From the NCBI RefSeq assembly GCF_002752355.1, contig NZ_MRAV01000001.1, forward strand, positions 186,001-250,000: 64,000 nucleotides of DNA. The letters are read 5' to 3'. The stretch's first letter is position 1. Each line of letters opens with the position of its first letter. This document shows, in pieces, positions 31,024-41,354 of this stretch. Position numbers and translations under genes: made by a program. This stretch comes from Leucobacter sp. OLIS6 (GTDB lineage: Bacteria; Actinomycetota; Actinomycetes; Actinomycetales; Microbacteriaceae). The notes below the pieces were generated by a model, which ran no database searches, was not told the DNA's origin, and was given only the letters and a program-made list of their open reading frames with translations.

Positions 31024-32541
31024 GTGTCGACGCTGCAGAATCTCGCCGAGAAGTACTCGAACCTCAGCCAGGAGGAGATCGAGTGGCTCGATCTGCTCGT
31101 GCTCGACTGGCCGCTGCTCGCCGACCTCGCGCTCGGCGACGTCGTGCTCTGGGCTCCGACCGACGCGGGCGAGTACCTCGCGGTCGCGCACAGCCGCCCC
31201 GCCGGCTCGGTCACGCTGTTCTACCGGGACGTGATCGGCGACTTCCTCCGCCCCGACTGGCGCGACCTCGTCGACGAGGCGATGACCACCCGGGCTCCCG
31301 TGGTCTCCACCTCGCCGGCCTGGTACGAGGAGAACCCGATGAACCTCACCGCGTTCTCGGTGAGCCGTCGCGACGAGCAGGGGCGTCTGCAGGGGCCGTT
31401 CGCGGTCGTCACGCTGCACACGAGCAGCGCCGACCAGCAGAGCGCTTCGCGCATCGGGGCCGCGTTCCGGGAGTGCGCCTCCGACCTCTTCTCCATGATC
31501 CAGCACGGGCTCTTCCCCTCACCAGGCACGACCAAGGGCCGCGAGCGCGGCGCTCCCCGCGCCGCGGACGGGCTCGTGCGAGTCGCCCCCGACGGCGAGG
31601 TCACCTTCGCGAGCCCCAACACGCAGACGACCTTCACGCTGCTCGGATACCGCGACGAGCTCGAGGGCGAGAAGCTGAGCGAGGTGCTCGCCGAGCTGCT
31701 GATGGGCCAGTTCGACACCAACGAGTCGCTGCCGCTCATCACGCAGGGCAAGATCGCGAAGCGCGCCGACATCGAGGCGAGGGGACGCGTGGTGACCCTC
31801 CGGTCGATCCCCGTGATCCGCGACGGCGAGCGGGCGGGCGGCATCATCCTGACCCGCGACGTGACCGATCTGCGTCAGCAGGAGCAGGAGCTCATCACCA
31901 AGGACGCGACGATCCGCGAGATCCATCACCGGGTCAAGAACAACCTGCAGACGGTCGCCTCGCTGCTGCGGGTGCAGGCCCGCCGGGCGCGCAGCGAGGA
32001 GGCCAAAGAGGTGCTCGGCCAGGCCATGCGCCGTGTCGCGGCCATCGCGGTCGTGCACGACACCCTGTCGACGGGGCTCTCGCAGATCGTCGACTTCGAC
32101 GTGGTCTTCGACCGGGTGCTCGGGCTGGCGGCCGAGGTCGCGAGCCTGCACGGCACCACGGTGCACCCGAGCAAGGAGGGCAAGTTCGGTGAGCTGCCCT
32201 CGGAGTACGCGACGCCGCTCGCGCTGGCTCTCACCGAGGTCGTCACCAACGCGGTCGAGCACGGGCTCGCGGGGCGCGAGGGCGAGGTCATCATCCGGGC
32301 CGACCGTACCGACGACCGGCTCGCGGTCGAGGTCATCGACACCGGATCCGGCCTGCCCGACGGTCGCGTCGGCGACGGTCTCGGTACGCAGATCGTGCGC
32401 ACCCTCATCGAGGGCGAGCTCGGCGGATCGATCTCGTGGGGTTCCGACGCCCGGGGCGGTACCCGGGTCGCGATCGAGGTGCCGCTGCACTGGATCCGCA
32501 CCGACACCCGCGAGATCCCGCGGATCAGCACCACGGCGTAG
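31024..32541 (+). CDS. pdtaS: PdtaS-like sensor histidine kinase
   Basis: Cytosolic kinase of 505 residues: N-terminal GAF-type domain, central PAS-type domain, then a HisKA_2 box (EIHHRVKNNLQTVASLL, near residue 300) and an HWE/HisKA_2 ATPase domain (VVTNAVEHG, DTGSGLP). This architecture matches mycobacterial PdtaS, which works with the RNA-binding antiterminator PdtaR; no pdtaR is in the window. The GTG at 31024 is 6 nt after TAGGCT (leaderless). Confidence 0.88.
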   Translation: MSTLQNLAEKYSNLSQEEIEWLDLLVLDWPLLADLALGDVVLWAPTDAGEYLAVAHSRPAGSVTLFYRDVIGDFLRPDWRDLVDEAMTTRAPVVSTSPAWYEENPMNLTAFSVSRRDEQGRLQGPFAVVTLHTSSADQQSASRIGAAFRECASDLFSMIQHGLFPSPGTTKGRERGAPRAADGLVRVAPDGEVTFASPNTQTTFTLLGYRDELEGEKLSEVLAELLMGQFDTNESLPLITQGKIAKRADIEARGRVVTLRSIPVIRDGERAGGIILTRDVTDLRQQEQELITKDATIREIHHRVKNNLQTVASLLRVQARRARSEEAKEVLGQAMRRVAAIAVVHDTLSTGLSQIVDFDVVFDRVLGLAAEVASLHGTTVHPSKEGKFGELPSEYATPLALALTEVVTNAVEHGLAGREGEVIIRADRTDDRLAVEVIDTGSGLPDGRVGDGLGTQIVRTLIEGELGGSISWGSDARGGTRVAIEVPLHWIRTDTREIPRISTTA

Positions 32542-32553
32542 GCGCCGCACGTC

Positions 32554-32598
32554 GAGATGCCCCGTGCTGCGGTCGCAGACCGCGGCACGGGGCATCTC
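32554..32598. terminator. Bidirectional terminator after pdtaS
   Basis: Long hairpin pairing 32554-32574 with 32578-32598, 21 bp with one wobble and a 3-nt loop, between convergent genes. Confidence 0.75.
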
Positions 32599-32610
32599 CG
32601 TCTCGGGGAC

Positions 32611-33024
32611 TCAGCTCCGGCGGCGGGCGCGGGCGTTCCGGACGAGAATCCCCGCGCTGACGCCGAGCAGCAGGACCCCGAGGCCGAGCACGGTGCCCGA
32701 GATCCACACGGCCGGATCGACGGTGCCCGGAGCGAGGGACACCTGGACCACGAAGGCGCAGAACGCCAGGATCAGCGATCCCCAGACGATGGGCCCGGTG
32801 CGCACCCGGCGGCGCGGTTCGGCCGATTGCGCCTGCGGGAACGGCTGCGGCCCGTGAGTCTGCTCCGCCTGCGGGGCCTGTTCGGCCTGCGGGGCCTGTT
32901 CGGCCTGCTCTGCCTGCGGGGCGGCCGGCTCCGCCGGCTCCGCCGCGAGATCCGCCGCGGGATCTTCCGAGGGAACCTCCGCGGGGACGGGCTCGAGCGG
33001 CGCGGTCGGATCCTGAGCGTTCAT
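32611..33024 (-). CDS. Small membrane protein with Ala/Gln/Pro repeat
   Basis: 137 residues. The N-terminal cytosolic half is acidic and has tandem QAEQAP units from repeated DNA near 32860-32920. Two hydrophobic helices and a basic tail RNARARRRS follow. No recognised family. The start overlaps the stop of the PspC-domain gene (ATGA), so the two act together. Confidence 0.65.
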   Translation of the reverse strand: MNAQDPTAPLEPVPAEVPSEDPAADLAAEPAEPAAPQAEQAEQAPQAEQAPQAEQTHGPQPFPQAQSAEPRRRVRTGPIVWGSLILAFCAFVVQVSLAPGTVDPAVWISGTVLGLGVLLLGVSAGILVRNARARRRS

Positions 33025-34562
33025 CGGGTGCCTCTCTGGTTCGACGCCGACGAGTCGACGACGGTGACGTTCCCGCCGAGCACTCGGACGGTCACGCGGG
33101 TGGTGGGGCCGGGCTCGCCGGCACCCGTCTCGATGGTGCGGGCCACCAGCGGGCCGGACTGCTTGAAGTCGATGCCGTCCCGCTGTTCGGTGATGTTGCC
33201 AGCTCCGACCTCGACGCGTACTCGCGCGGGTCGGTCCGAGGGCGCCTGCACCTTGGCGTTGCCGGCGAGCACCCAGACCTCGTAGTCCTCGCCGGCCTGC
33301 TGCGAATCGAGCGCGCCGAGGTCGAGCACGGTGGTTCCCGCGAGCATGACCGTCGCGGGTGCCTCCGCACCGGCGTCGAGGTGCCCGAAGGGCTGGAACC
33401 GGCTGCCCCAGGGCAGCACCGCGGCGAACAGGACCGCGACGACGCCGCAGGCGGAGAGGAATCCGATCCAGCCGGTGCGGCGGCCGCGGATCCCGGCGAC
33501 GACGAGCGAGAGCGCGAGGACGACGAGCGCCGCGATCATCGAGGCGAGCAGCGCACCCGCGGTGTCGCCCGGGATGTGCGAGGCGCCGAGCGCCTGCGAC
33601 TGCTGCGCCCACAGCGCCGTGGCGCCGGCGGCGAGCAGGGCGAGCGCGAGGGTGAGCACGGTGTGCACGGGGCCGAGGCGCGTGGCGCGCTGCTCGGCGC
33701 GATGCTGCGCGGTCCAGGCTGCGGACCGCGCGTTGACGTCTGCGGTCCACTCGTCGGCGCGCTTGCCCGCCCGCTCGCCCCAGGCGTTCGCCCGTTCGCT
33801 GAACTGCTGGCCCCAGGCCTCGGCACGTTCACCGGTGCGCTGGCCCCAGGCTTCGGCACGGTCGGCGAAGTCCCGGGTCTGCTGGCCGAATGATGCCGCC
33901 GGATCCTGCGGGGTTCCGGCGGTGCCGGGCTGTGCGGGGTCACCGGGCTGCGACGGCTGCCCGGGCGCAGCGCCGGGCGTGCCCGGGGCTTGCCGCCCGC
34001 CGCCGAAGGCGCGACTCAGCCATACGATGCCGAGCACGATGATCGCGGCCCAGCAGAGCCAGGCGATCGTGCCCGAGAGCCAACCCGGGATCCCGATGGC
34101 GCCCCAGAGATCCCAGTGCCAGATGCCGAAGTTCGGCACGCCGGCGACGGAGGGGACGAGGAGCCCGATGACGACCGGGATGAAGACGAGCGTCGCGAGG
34201 ATGATCGTGACGGTCAGCATCCCGGCCGAGGCTCGCCCCCGGAAGACCTCCTCCAGGTGGATGTGGCCGAGGGAGTTGGGCAGCAGGAGCCAGCCAGCGA
34301 GGTAGAGCAGGACGCCCGGCCCGCCGAGCAGCGCGAGCACCACGAAGATGCCGCGCACGATCAGCGGGTCGATGCCGAAGCGTGCCGCGAGGCCCGAGGC
34401 GACGCCGGCGAACCAGCGGTCGTCGCTGCGCTGGACCCGGAGGCCGCGGATCCATTCGAAGAAGCCCGCGCCGAAGGGGCGCCCGCCCGGAGCGCCTGCG
34501 GGGCCGGGATTCGCGGGACCGGAGCCGCCGGGGGCGCCGGGAGGGGGAGTCGTTTCGTTCAT
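33021..34562 (-). CDS. PspC-domain membrane protein
   Basis: 513 residues. A Gly/Pro-rich N-terminus precedes a PspC domain (DDRWFAGVASGLAARFGIDPLIVRGIFVVLALL) and several membrane helices. A cytosolic amphipathic stretch with repeated AWGQ/AWGE units (about residues 225-290) follows, then three more helices and a C-terminal beta-rich adhesion-like domain. PspC proteins sense envelope stress. CAGACT ends 6 nt before the ATG at 34562. Divergent from a PspC-containing kinase, so this is probably a membrane stress-response locus. Confidence 0.8.
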   Translation of the reverse strand: MNETTPPPGAPGGSGPANPGPAGAPGGRPFGAGFFEWIRGLRVQRSDDRWFAGVASGLAARFGIDPLIVRGIFVVLALLGGPGVLLYLAGWLLLPNSLGHIHLEEVFRGRASAGMLTVTIILATLVFIPVVIGLLVPSVAGVPNFGIWHWDLWGAIGIPGWLSGTIAWLCWAAIIVLGIVWLSRAFGGGRQAPGTPGAAPGQPSQPGDPAQPGTAGTPQDPAASFGQQTRDFADRAEAWGQRTGERAEAWGQQFSERANAWGERAGKRADEWTADVNARSAAWTAQHRAEQRATRLGPVHTVLTLALALLAAGATALWAQQSQALGASHIPGDTAGALLASMIAALVVLALSLVVAGIRGRRTGWIGFLSACGVVAVLFAAVLPWGSRFQPFGHLDAGAEAPATVMLAGTTVLDLGALDSQQAGEDYEVWVLAGNAKVQAPSDRPARVRVEVGAGNITEQRDGIDFKQSGPLVARTIETGAGEPGPTTRVTVRVLGGNVTVVDSSASNQRGTR

Positions 34563-34676
34563 GCTTCGAGTCTGGTTCCGGCCCGGGCGGCTCGGCTATG
34601 GGGGATCACCCTGAGCCGACCCCCATTCCGCACCCCGAGCCCCCCGGTTTCCGGCTCCGGGTGCTTGGATGGAGAC

Positions 34677-35999
34677 ATGGATCGCCCCGCTCTCACGAGA
34701 CCCGACGACGGCCGCCTGCTCGCGGGCGTCTGCGCCGGGCTCGCGGCGCACCTCGGCATCCCGGTCGCGGGCGTGCGGATCGTGTTCGCGGCCCTGCTGC
34801 TCGCGAGCGGTGCGGGCGGAATCCTCTACCTGTGGTTCTGGGCGACCGTGCCCCGGGTCGGCTCCGACGAGGGGATCCTTCCGATGCGGCGCGTGCTGAC
34901 GCGTCCGGCGGCGAAGGCCGCCGCGGCCCCACCGACCGACCGACCGCCGGCCCGGCCGACCGCCCGGGCGGCGGCCTCGGAACCTGCCGCGGACCGTGAG
35001 CCGCCGGCACCGGTGCGCGAGCCGGGCGCGCGGCGTCCCATCGCCGAGATCGTGCTCGGCGCGAGCCTGCTGGTCGCAGGCCTCGCGCTCGTCCTGAACC
35101 AGCTGGGCGTCGACCTGCGGCTCGAGGTGATCCTGCCGGGCCTCGCGGTGCTCGTGGGCGTCGGTCTCGCCTGGTGGCAGATCGCCGACCGTGATCGACC
35201 CGAGCGCAATCAGGTGCCGCGGGTGCTCGGCGCGCTCGCCCTGGTCGCCGTCGGCGTACTCATGTTCTTCGTGACGGCCAAGCAGCCCAGCGCCTGGACC
35301 GTGATCGCGGCGGCGGTCGCGGTGCTCGTCGGCGTCGCGCTCGCCATCGCGCCGTGGGTGCTCCGGGTCAACCGCGAGCTGATCGCCGAGCGATCCGGCC
35401 GTGCCCGCGAGGCCGAGCGCGCCGAGATCGCTGCCCACCTGCACGACTCCGTGCTGCAGACGCTGGCCCTGATCCAGCAGCGATCCGAGCCGGGCAGCGA
35501 GGTCGCCCGCATCGCCCGCGGGCAGGAGCGCGAGCTGCGGGAGTGGCTGTTCCGCTCGGCCGACGGCGGCGGCCCCGAGGAGCGCACCGAGATCGCCGCC
35601 TCGCTGCGGGCGCACGCGGCGGTGCTCGAAGCGGATCACCCCGTGCGATTCGAACTCGTCGTCGTCGGCTCCGGCGGCGCCGCCCCGGATCCGATCGTGG
35701 CGGCGGCGAAGGAAGCGATGCTCAACGCGGCCAGGCACGCCGGCGGCGAGGCCACGGTCTACATCGAGACGGGACAGGACCGGGTCTCGGTCGACGTGAC
35801 CGATCGCGGCCCCGGCCTCGACCCTGCCGAGCTGCCCGAGGGGCGCATGGGCGTGCGGGAATCGATCCTGGGCCGCATGGAGCGGGCGGGCGGCACCGCC
35901 CGGATCGTGCCCGGGCCGGGAGGCGCCGGCACTGCCGTGCGGCTCGCGATGCCGATGGCCGCGGCGCACGAGGACACGAACGAGAGGGTGGAACGCTGA
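34677..35999 (+). CDS. PspC-domain sensor histidine kinase
   Basis: 440 residues. An N-terminal PspC domain (DGRLLAGVCAGLAAHLGIPVAGVRIVFA) is fused to a Pro/Ala-rich linker, four membrane helices, and a NarL-type HisKA_3 kinase (EIAAHLHDSVLQTLALIQQ; AAAKEAMLNAARHA; DRGPGLDP). The architecture suggests an envelope-stress sensor like those paired with LiaR-type regulators. TTGGAT ends 6 nt before the ATG. The TGA overlaps the next gene's ATG. Confidence 0.87.
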   Translation: MDRPALTRPDDGRLLAGVCAGLAAHLGIPVAGVRIVFAALLLASGAGGILYLWFWATVPRVGSDEGILPMRRVLTRPAAKAAAAPPTDRPPARPTARAAASEPAADREPPAPVREPGARRPIAEIVLGASLLVAGLALVLNQLGVDLRLEVILPGLAVLVGVGLAWWQIADRDRPERNQVPRVLGALALVAVGVLMFFVTAKQPSAWTVIAAAVAVLVGVALAIAPWVLRVNRELIAERSGRAREAERAEIAAHLHDSVLQTLALIQQRSEPGSEVARIARGQERELREWLFRSADGGGPEERTEIAASLRAHAAVLEADHPVRFELVVVGSGGAAPDPIVAAAKEAMLNAARHAGGEATVYIETGQDRVSVDVTDRGPGLDPAELPEGRMGVRESILGRMERAGGTARIVPGPGGAGTAVRLAMPMAAAHEDTNERVER

Positions 36000-36661
36000 T
36001 GGACACGCAGGAGCAGGCGATCCGGGTGGTGATCGTCGACGACCACCAGATCTTCCGGACGGGGCTCCGCGCCGAGCTCGGTCCGGAGCTCGAGGTGATC
36101 GGGGAGGCCGCCGATGTCGATGCGGCTGTCGGGATCATCGAGCGGGAGCGTCCCGAGGTGGTGCTGCTCGACGTCCATCTGCCGGGCGGGGCCGGCGGCG
36201 GCGGAGCCGAGGTACTGCGGCGCACTGCGGCGATCCCGGGCGTGCGCTGCCTGGCGCTCAGCGTTTCGGACGCGGCCGACGACGTCGTCAGCGTGATCCG
36301 CGCCGGTGCGCGCGGCTACCTCACGAAGACGGCCTCGGGCGCGGAGGTGACCGCCGCGGTCGTTCGGGTGCGGGGCGGTGACGCGGTGTTCTCGCCGCGG
36401 CTCGCGGGCTTCGTGCTCGACGCCTTCGGTGCCGGCACGGGCGAGACGGCGCTGGCCGACGACGAGCTCGACCGACTGTCGGCCCGCGAGCAGGAGGTCA
36501 TGCGGATGATCGCGCGGGGCTACGCCTACAAGGAGGTCGCGGCGGAGCTGTTCCTCTCGGTCAAGACGGTCGAGACGCACGTGTCGAACGTGCTGCGCAA
36601 GCTGCAGCTCTCGAACCGGCACGAGCTCACCGCCTGGGCGCTCAGCCGCCGACTGCTCTGA
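35999..36661 (+). CDS. NarL/LuxR-family response regulator
   Basis: 220 residues: receiver domain with DDHQIFR pocket and LLDVHLPG phospho-acceptor, then a LuxR helix-turn-helix (LSAREQEVMRMIARGYAYKEVAAELFLS, SVKTVETHVSNVLRKLQ). Start and preceding kinase stop overlap in TGATG. Regulator of the adjacent PspC locus by context. Confidence 0.93.
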   Translation: MDTQEQAIRVVIVDDHQIFRTGLRAELGPELEVIGEAADVDAAVGIIERERPEVVLLDVHLPGGAGGGGAEVLRRTAAIPGVRCLALSVSDAADDVVSVIRAGARGYLTKTASGAEVTAAVVRVRGGDAVFSPRLAGFVLDAFGAGTGETALADDELDRLSAREQEVMRMIARGYAYKEVAAELFLSVKTVETHVSNVLRKLQLSNRHELTAWALSRRLL

Positions 36662-36668
36662 CCCCCCG

Positions 36669-38309
36669 TCAGTCCCAGCCGGGCAGCCAGCGGTGCGCCT
36701 GCCAGAACCACTCGGCCATGGGGATCCCCGACCAGACCGGGAAGAAGAAGGCGGCGAGGGCGACCGCGAAGCCGAGCACGAGCGCGACGGTCAGCCGCCG
36801 CCCGAGCAGCGACTCCCGGCTCCCGTCGAGCCGCATGCCGCGGGCGGAGGCGCGCTCCGAACGGATCGGAATGGCCCACAGCATGCCGAGGACCAGGGCG
36901 AGCCCGATCGCCGAGAACGGGGTCAGCACGACGGCGTAGAACTCGAACACGGCGCTGCGCTTCACCGTGAGCAGCCAGGGCAGCCAACCCGAGGCGTAGC
37001 CGACGAGCACGAACGCGGCCGCGGGCATCAGCGGGCTCGCGACGAGCGATCGGGAAACACGATGGCGCGGGGCCGGCGGTGCGAACGCGGGCTCCGCCGC
37101 GGGCCTGGCGCGGGCCGCTCGGGCGGCGAGCCGCCCCGCGGCTCGGAGCGGGCTGCCGACGCCGATCGCGGTGCGCAGCACGAGCCAGATCAGCACGAGC
37201 AGCGCGAGGACCCCACCCCAGGTGACGACGATGTTGGGCAGCGGCGACACCACCGAGACGCATCCTCCGGCCCAGGGGCAGGACGCTCCCTGCGGGATCT
37301 GCTGCAGGTACATCGCCGTCGGCCGGAGGTCGAGCGGCCAGGTGATGGGGTGCGAGGCGTACGGGTGCGGAGCCGAGAGCGACCCGTGCCAGGCGAGCAT
37401 GTCGGAGTGGTAGCGCAGCAGGTCCGCCCACCAGGATCCCTTCGGGGTACGGTCCCAGCCGCCCGGCGTGACGATCCAGCCGATCCAGGTCGCGAGGTAC
37501 GCGATGGCGGCGGCGGGCAGCGCGATGAGCCCCGTGATGAAGGCCTGCGCGAGCGCGTCGAGCAGAGGCGTCTTCGCTCCCAGCCGGAGGCGGCGCAGTA
37601 GATCCTGCACGACGACCAGCACGAGGAACGCCGCGAGCGGGTAGAGCCCGGACCACTTGATCCCCGCGGCGGCGCCGAACGTGAGACCCGCCGCCAGCAG
37701 CCACGGACGTCGCCACACCAGGGGTGCGAAGCGGGCCCCGCTCAGCGCCGACTCGCGCAGCACGCGCCCCGTCTGCTCGTGGTCGCGCCACATGAACAGC
37801 GCACCGAGCACGATCGCGAGCGCCAGGAAGCCGTCGAGCAGGCTGACCCGACTGAGCACCACGTGCACGCCGTCGAGCGCGAGCAGCAGGCCGGCGATGC
37901 AGGCGATCGCGATGCTGCGACTCATGCGCCAGGCCAGCCTCATCGTCACCCCGACCGTCGCCACGCCCGCGATCGCGGCCGAGACGCGCCAGCCCCAGCC
38001 GTTGTCGGGGCCGAACAGCAGCACGCCCAGGCCGATCAGCCACTTGCCGAGCGGCGGGTGCACCGCGTTCGACGCGGCATCGGTGAACGCACGCGCGTTC
38101 GCCGAGGTGAGCGCGGGGTCGTCGTTCGGCCAGGTCGTCGGATAGCCGTGCGTGAGCTGGCTGATCGCGTCGCGCACGTAGTAGAGCTCGTCGAAGACGA
38201 GGCTGCCGGGGCGTGCGAGCATCCAGAGGCGCAGTGCCGCCGCGAGCAGCAGCACGAGCACCGGCGCCAGGCGGCGCATCCGGAGGAGAAGCCGCTCGGT
38301 GCTCGACAT
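36669..38309 (-). CDS. Protein O-mannosyltransferase (PMT family)
   Basis: Membrane glycosyltransferase of 546 residues that transfers mannose from a polyprenol carrier to exported proteins. It has about ten helices and the first-loop catalytic motif [12 protein letters not shown]. The [12 protein letters not shown] and [14 protein letters not shown] motifs are also present. TAGGGT ends 6 nt before the ATG. It ends 7 nt from the convergent response-regulator gene. Confidence 0.9.
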   Translation of the reverse strand: MSSTERLLLRMRRLAPVLVLLLAAALRLWMLARPGSLVFDELYYVRDAISQLTHGYPTTWPNDDPALTSANARAFTDAASNAVHPPLGKWLIGLGVLLFGPDNGWGWRVSAAIAGVATVGVTMRLAWRMSRSIAIACIAGLLLALDGVHVVLSRVSLLDGFLALAIVLGALFMWRDHEQTGRVLRESALSGARFAPLVWRRPWLLAAGLTFGAAAGIKWSGLYPLAAFLVLVVVQDLLRRLRLGAKTPLLDALAQAFITGLIALPAAAIAYLATWIGWIVTPGGWDRTPKGSWWADLLRYHSDMLAWHGSLSAPHPYASHPITWPLDLRPTAMYLQQIPQGASCPWAGGCVSVVSPLPNIVVTWGGVLALLVLIWLVLRTAIGVGSPLRAAGRLAARAARARPAAEPAFAPPAPRHRVSRSLVASPLMPAAAFVLVGYASGWLPWLLTVKRSAVFEFYAVVLTPFSAIGLALVLGMLWAIPIRSERASARGMRLDGSRESLLGRRLTVALVLGFAVALAAFFFPVWSGIPMAEWFWQAHRWLPGWD

Positions 38310-38362
38310 GGTTCCACCCTACGGTGCGCGCCGGGGGATCCCTCGCGGGTAGCATTGGGGGC

Positions 38363-40129
38363 GTGCTGACTCGTCTGTCCAATTACTTCCTGAAGACGCT
38401 CCGCGAGGACCCGGCCGATGCCGAGGTCGCGAGCCACAAGCTGCTGGTGCGCGCCGGCTACATCCGGCGTCAGTCGCCGGGCGTGTTCGCCTGGCTGCCG
38501 CTCGGCCTGCGGGTCAAGGGCCGCATCGAGCAGATCGTGCGCGAGGAGATGATCGCCGCGGGCGCCCACGAGGTGCACTTCCCGGCCATGCTGCCGCGCG
38601 AGGCGTACGAGTCGACGGGCCGCTGGGAAGAATACGGCGACAACATGTTCCGCCTGCAGGATCGCCACGGCGCCGACCACCTGCTCGCTCCGACGCACGA
38701 GGAGGCCTTCACCGTGATGGTGAAGGACATCGTCGCCTCCTACAAGGATCTGCCGCTCATGCTGTTCCAGATCCAGGACAAGTACCGCGACGAGGCGCGC
38801 CCCCGCGCGGGCCTCCTCCGTGGCCGCGAGTTCACCATGAAGGACGCCTACTCCTTCGACGTGAGCGATGCGGGCCTCGACGCCAGCTACCAGAAGCAGC
38901 GCGACGCTTACGAGCGCATCTTTCAGCGGCTCGGCCTCGAATACGTCATCGTCTCGGCCGACGCCGGCGCCATGGGCGGCTCGCGCAGCGAGGAGTTCCT
39001 GCTGCCGATCGGGATCGGCGAGGACACCTTCGTGCGTTCGGCCGGCGGCTACGCCGCGAACGTCGAGGCGTACGTCACGCCCGTGCCCGAGGCGATCCCC
39101 TTCGACGGGCAGCCCGCGGCGCAGGTCTTCGACTCGCCGGACACCCCGACCATCGACACCCTCGTGGCGCACGCGAACGCGGCGCTTCCGCGGGAGGACG
39201 GACGCGCGTGGACCGCGGCCGACACGCTCAAGAACGTGGTGCTCGCGGTGACCTCGCCCGAGGGCGAACGGTCGCTGGTGATCGTCGGTATCCCGGGCGA
39301 CCGCGAGGCCGACCTGAAGCGCGCCGAGGTCGCCTTCGGCGGCTTCGAGGTCGAGCCCGCCACCGCGGCCGACTTCGCGAAGCATCCGGGCCTCGTCAAG
39401 GGCTACATCGGCCCCGGCACCGTCGACGCGCCCGTGCTCGGCGAGGAGTCCGCGACCGGGATCCGCTACCTGCTCGATCCCCGCGTCGTGCCCGGCACCT
39501 CGTGGATCACGGGCGCCAACGCCGATGAGAAGCACGTCGCCTACCTGGTCGCCGGCCGCGACTTCGTCGCCGACGGCACCGCCGAGGTCGCCGCCGTGCG
39601 CGACGGGGATCCCGCGCCCGACGGATCGGGCCCCATCTCGACCGCGCGCGGCATGGAGATCGGCCACGTGTTCCAGCTCGGACGCAAGTACGCCGAGGCG
39701 CTCGGCCTCAAGGTGCTCGACGAGAACGGCAAGCTCGTCACCGTCACGATGGGCTCCTACGGCATCGGCGTGACCCGCATCATGGCGATCCTCGCCGAGC
39801 TGCACCACGACGACCGCGGCCTGATCTGGCCCCGCGCCATCGCGCCCTTCGACGTGCATCTCGTCGCGACGGGCAAGGATCCCGAGGTGTTCGCCCTCGC
39901 CGAGAAGCTCGCCGCCGACCTCGACTCGGCGGGCGTCGAGGTGCTGTTCGACGACCGTCCCAAGGTGTCGCCCGGCGTGAAGTTCGGCGACGCGGAGCTC
40001 ATCGGCGTACCGCGCGTGGTCGTGGTCGGCCGCGACGCGACCGAGGGCTTCGCCGAGGTCTGGGACCGCGCCGCCGGCACCAAGGAGAAGGTCGCGCTGG
40101 CCGACGTGCCCGCGCTCTTCGGCGCCTGA
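38363..40129 (+). CDS. proS: Prolyl-tRNA synthetase
   Basis: Class II synthetase charging tRNA-Pro. The 588-residue protein has the bacterial-type layout with the editing domain inserted between motifs 2 and 3 ([49 protein letters not shown]). The GTG at 38363, 7 nt after TAGCAT, is chosen over the longer frame because homologues start [14 protein letters not shown]. Confidence 0.97.
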   Translation: MLTRLSNYFLKTLREDPADAEVASHKLLVRAGYIRRQSPGVFAWLPLGLRVKGRIEQIVREEMIAAGAHEVHFPAMLPREAYESTGRWEEYGDNMFRLQDRHGADHLLAPTHEEAFTVMVKDIVASYKDLPLMLFQIQDKYRDEARPRAGLLRGREFTMKDAYSFDVSDAGLDASYQKQRDAYERIFQRLGLEYVIVSADAGAMGGSRSEEFLLPIGIGEDTFVRSAGGYAANVEAYVTPVPEAIPFDGQPAAQVFDSPDTPTIDTLVAHANAALPREDGRAWTAADTLKNVVLAVTSPEGERSLVIVGIPGDREADLKRAEVAFGGFEVEPATAADFAKHPGLVKGYIGPGTVDAPVLGEESATGIRYLLDPRVVPGTSWITGANADEKHVAYLVAGRDFVADGTAEVAAVRDGDPAPDGSGPISTARGMEIGHVFQLGRKYAEALGLKVLDENGKLVTVTMGSYGIGVTRIMAILAELHHDDRGLIWPRAIAPFDVHLVATGKDPEVFALAEKLAADLDSAGVEVLFDDRPKVSPGVKFGDAELIGVPRVVVVGRDATEGFAEVWDRAAGTKEKVALADVPALFGA

Positions 40130-40142
40130 GCCGCTCGTGCTC

Positions 40143-40182
40143 CGCCGCAGGCGGCGACCCCTCGGGGCCGCCGCCTGCGGCG
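40143..40182 (+). terminator. Terminator after proS
   Basis: 14-bp stem (40143-40156 with 40169-40182) with a nested loop stem, followed by TTT. Confidence 0.7.
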
Positions 40183-40198
40183 TTTCGGACGGATGCGG

Positions 40199-40204
40199 TA
40201 TCCT
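40199..40204 (+). promoter_or_regulatory. -10 element of the nusA operon
   Basis: TATCCT, giving a leader of about 45 nt that ends in an AAGGAGG ribosome site before the nusA GTG. Confidence 0.5.
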
Positions 40205-40254
40205 AGGCGTTTGATCCGCGAGCGCGGGTCCTACAGCTGAATAAGGAGGCCACC

Positions 40255-41250
40255 GTGCAGATTCCACTTGTCACGCTTCGACAGATCGAGCGTGAGCGGG
40301 AGATCCCGTTCGACGAGCTGGTGGAGATCATCGAGCAGGCGGTGCAGTCCGCCTATCTGCGCCACGCCGAGAATCAGAACATCACCGTGCCCCGGGCGGA
40401 GGATGTGCGCGCGACCCTCGATCGCAAGACCGGCGACATCTCCGTGCTCGTGCCCGAGCTCGACGAGGACGGCCAGGTCATCGGCGAGGCCTACGTCACG
40501 ACCGACGAGTTCGGCCGCATCGCCGCGAGCGCGGCCAAGCAGGTCATCGGCCAGCGCCTCCGCGATCTCTCGGACGACGCGGTGCTCCTCGCCTTCAAGG
40601 AGAAGGAGGGGCAGATCGTCTCCGGTGTCGTGCAGCAGGGCCCGAACCCGCGCATGATCCACGTGTCGCTCGGCGACGTCGAGGCGATCCTGCCTCCCGA
40701 GGAGCAGGCTCCCGGCGAGGAGTACCCGCACGGCGCCCGCATCCGCGTCTACGTCACGAGCGTCTCCAAGGGGCTCAAGGGCACCCAGGTCGTCGTGTCG
40801 CGCACCCACCCCGGACTCGTCCGCAAGCTCTTCGAACTCGAGGTCCCCGAGCTGGCCTCCGGTCTGGTCGAGATCGTGTCGCTCGCCCGCGAAGCCGGGC
40901 ACCGCACCAAGGTCGCGGTCCGCGCGATGCAGCCCGGTATCAACGCCAAGGGCACCTGCATCGGCGAGATGGGGCGCCGCGTGCGTGCCGTCATGAGCGA
41001 GCTCGGCGAAGAGAAGATCGACATCGTCGACTACTCGCCCGAGCTGCCCGCGTTCGTCGCGAACGCGCTGTCGCCGGCGAAGGTGACCGACGTGTTCATG
41101 CTGAACGAGTCGCTCAAGCAGGTGCGCGCGCTGGTGCCCGACTTCCAGCTGTCGCTCGCGATCGGCAAGGAAGGGCAGAACGCCCGTCTCGCCGCGAAGC
41201 TGACGGGCGCGAAGATCGACATCCAGCCCGATTCGATCATGAACGACTGA
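40255..41250 (+). CDS. nusA: Transcription termination/antitermination protein NusA
   Basis: RNA polymerase-associated factor. 331 residues: N-terminal polymerase-binding domain, S1 domain (GQIVSGVVQQGPNPRMIHVSLG), then KH domains (RVRAVMSELGEEKIDIVDY; LSLAIGKEGQNARLAAKLTG). GTG start with a strong AAGGAGG. Unusual context: no rimP between proS and nusA. Confidence 0.96.
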   Translation: MQIPLVTLRQIEREREIPFDELVEIIEQAVQSAYLRHAENQNITVPRAEDVRATLDRKTGDISVLVPELDEDGQVIGEAYVTTDEFGRIAASAAKQVIGQRLRDLSDDAVLLAFKEKEGQIVSGVVQQGPNPRMIHVSLGDVEAILPPEEQAPGEEYPHGARIRVYVTSVSKGLKGTQVVVSRTHPGLVRKLFELEVPELASGLVEIVSLAREAGHRTKVAVRAMQPGINAKGTCIGEMGRRVRAVMSELGEEKIDIVDYSPELPAFVANALSPAKVTDVFMLNESLKQVRALVPDFQLSLAIGKEGQNARLAAKLTGAKIDIQPDSIMND

Positions 41251-41354
41251 GACCGATCCGCGGAAGAGGCGCCGCCGGCCCCGTGGTCGGCGGCGTTTCC
41301 TCCGCCCCGGCGCGCAACGCGCCGGGGAAGACGCGCAAGAGGGAAGCTGGTAAG

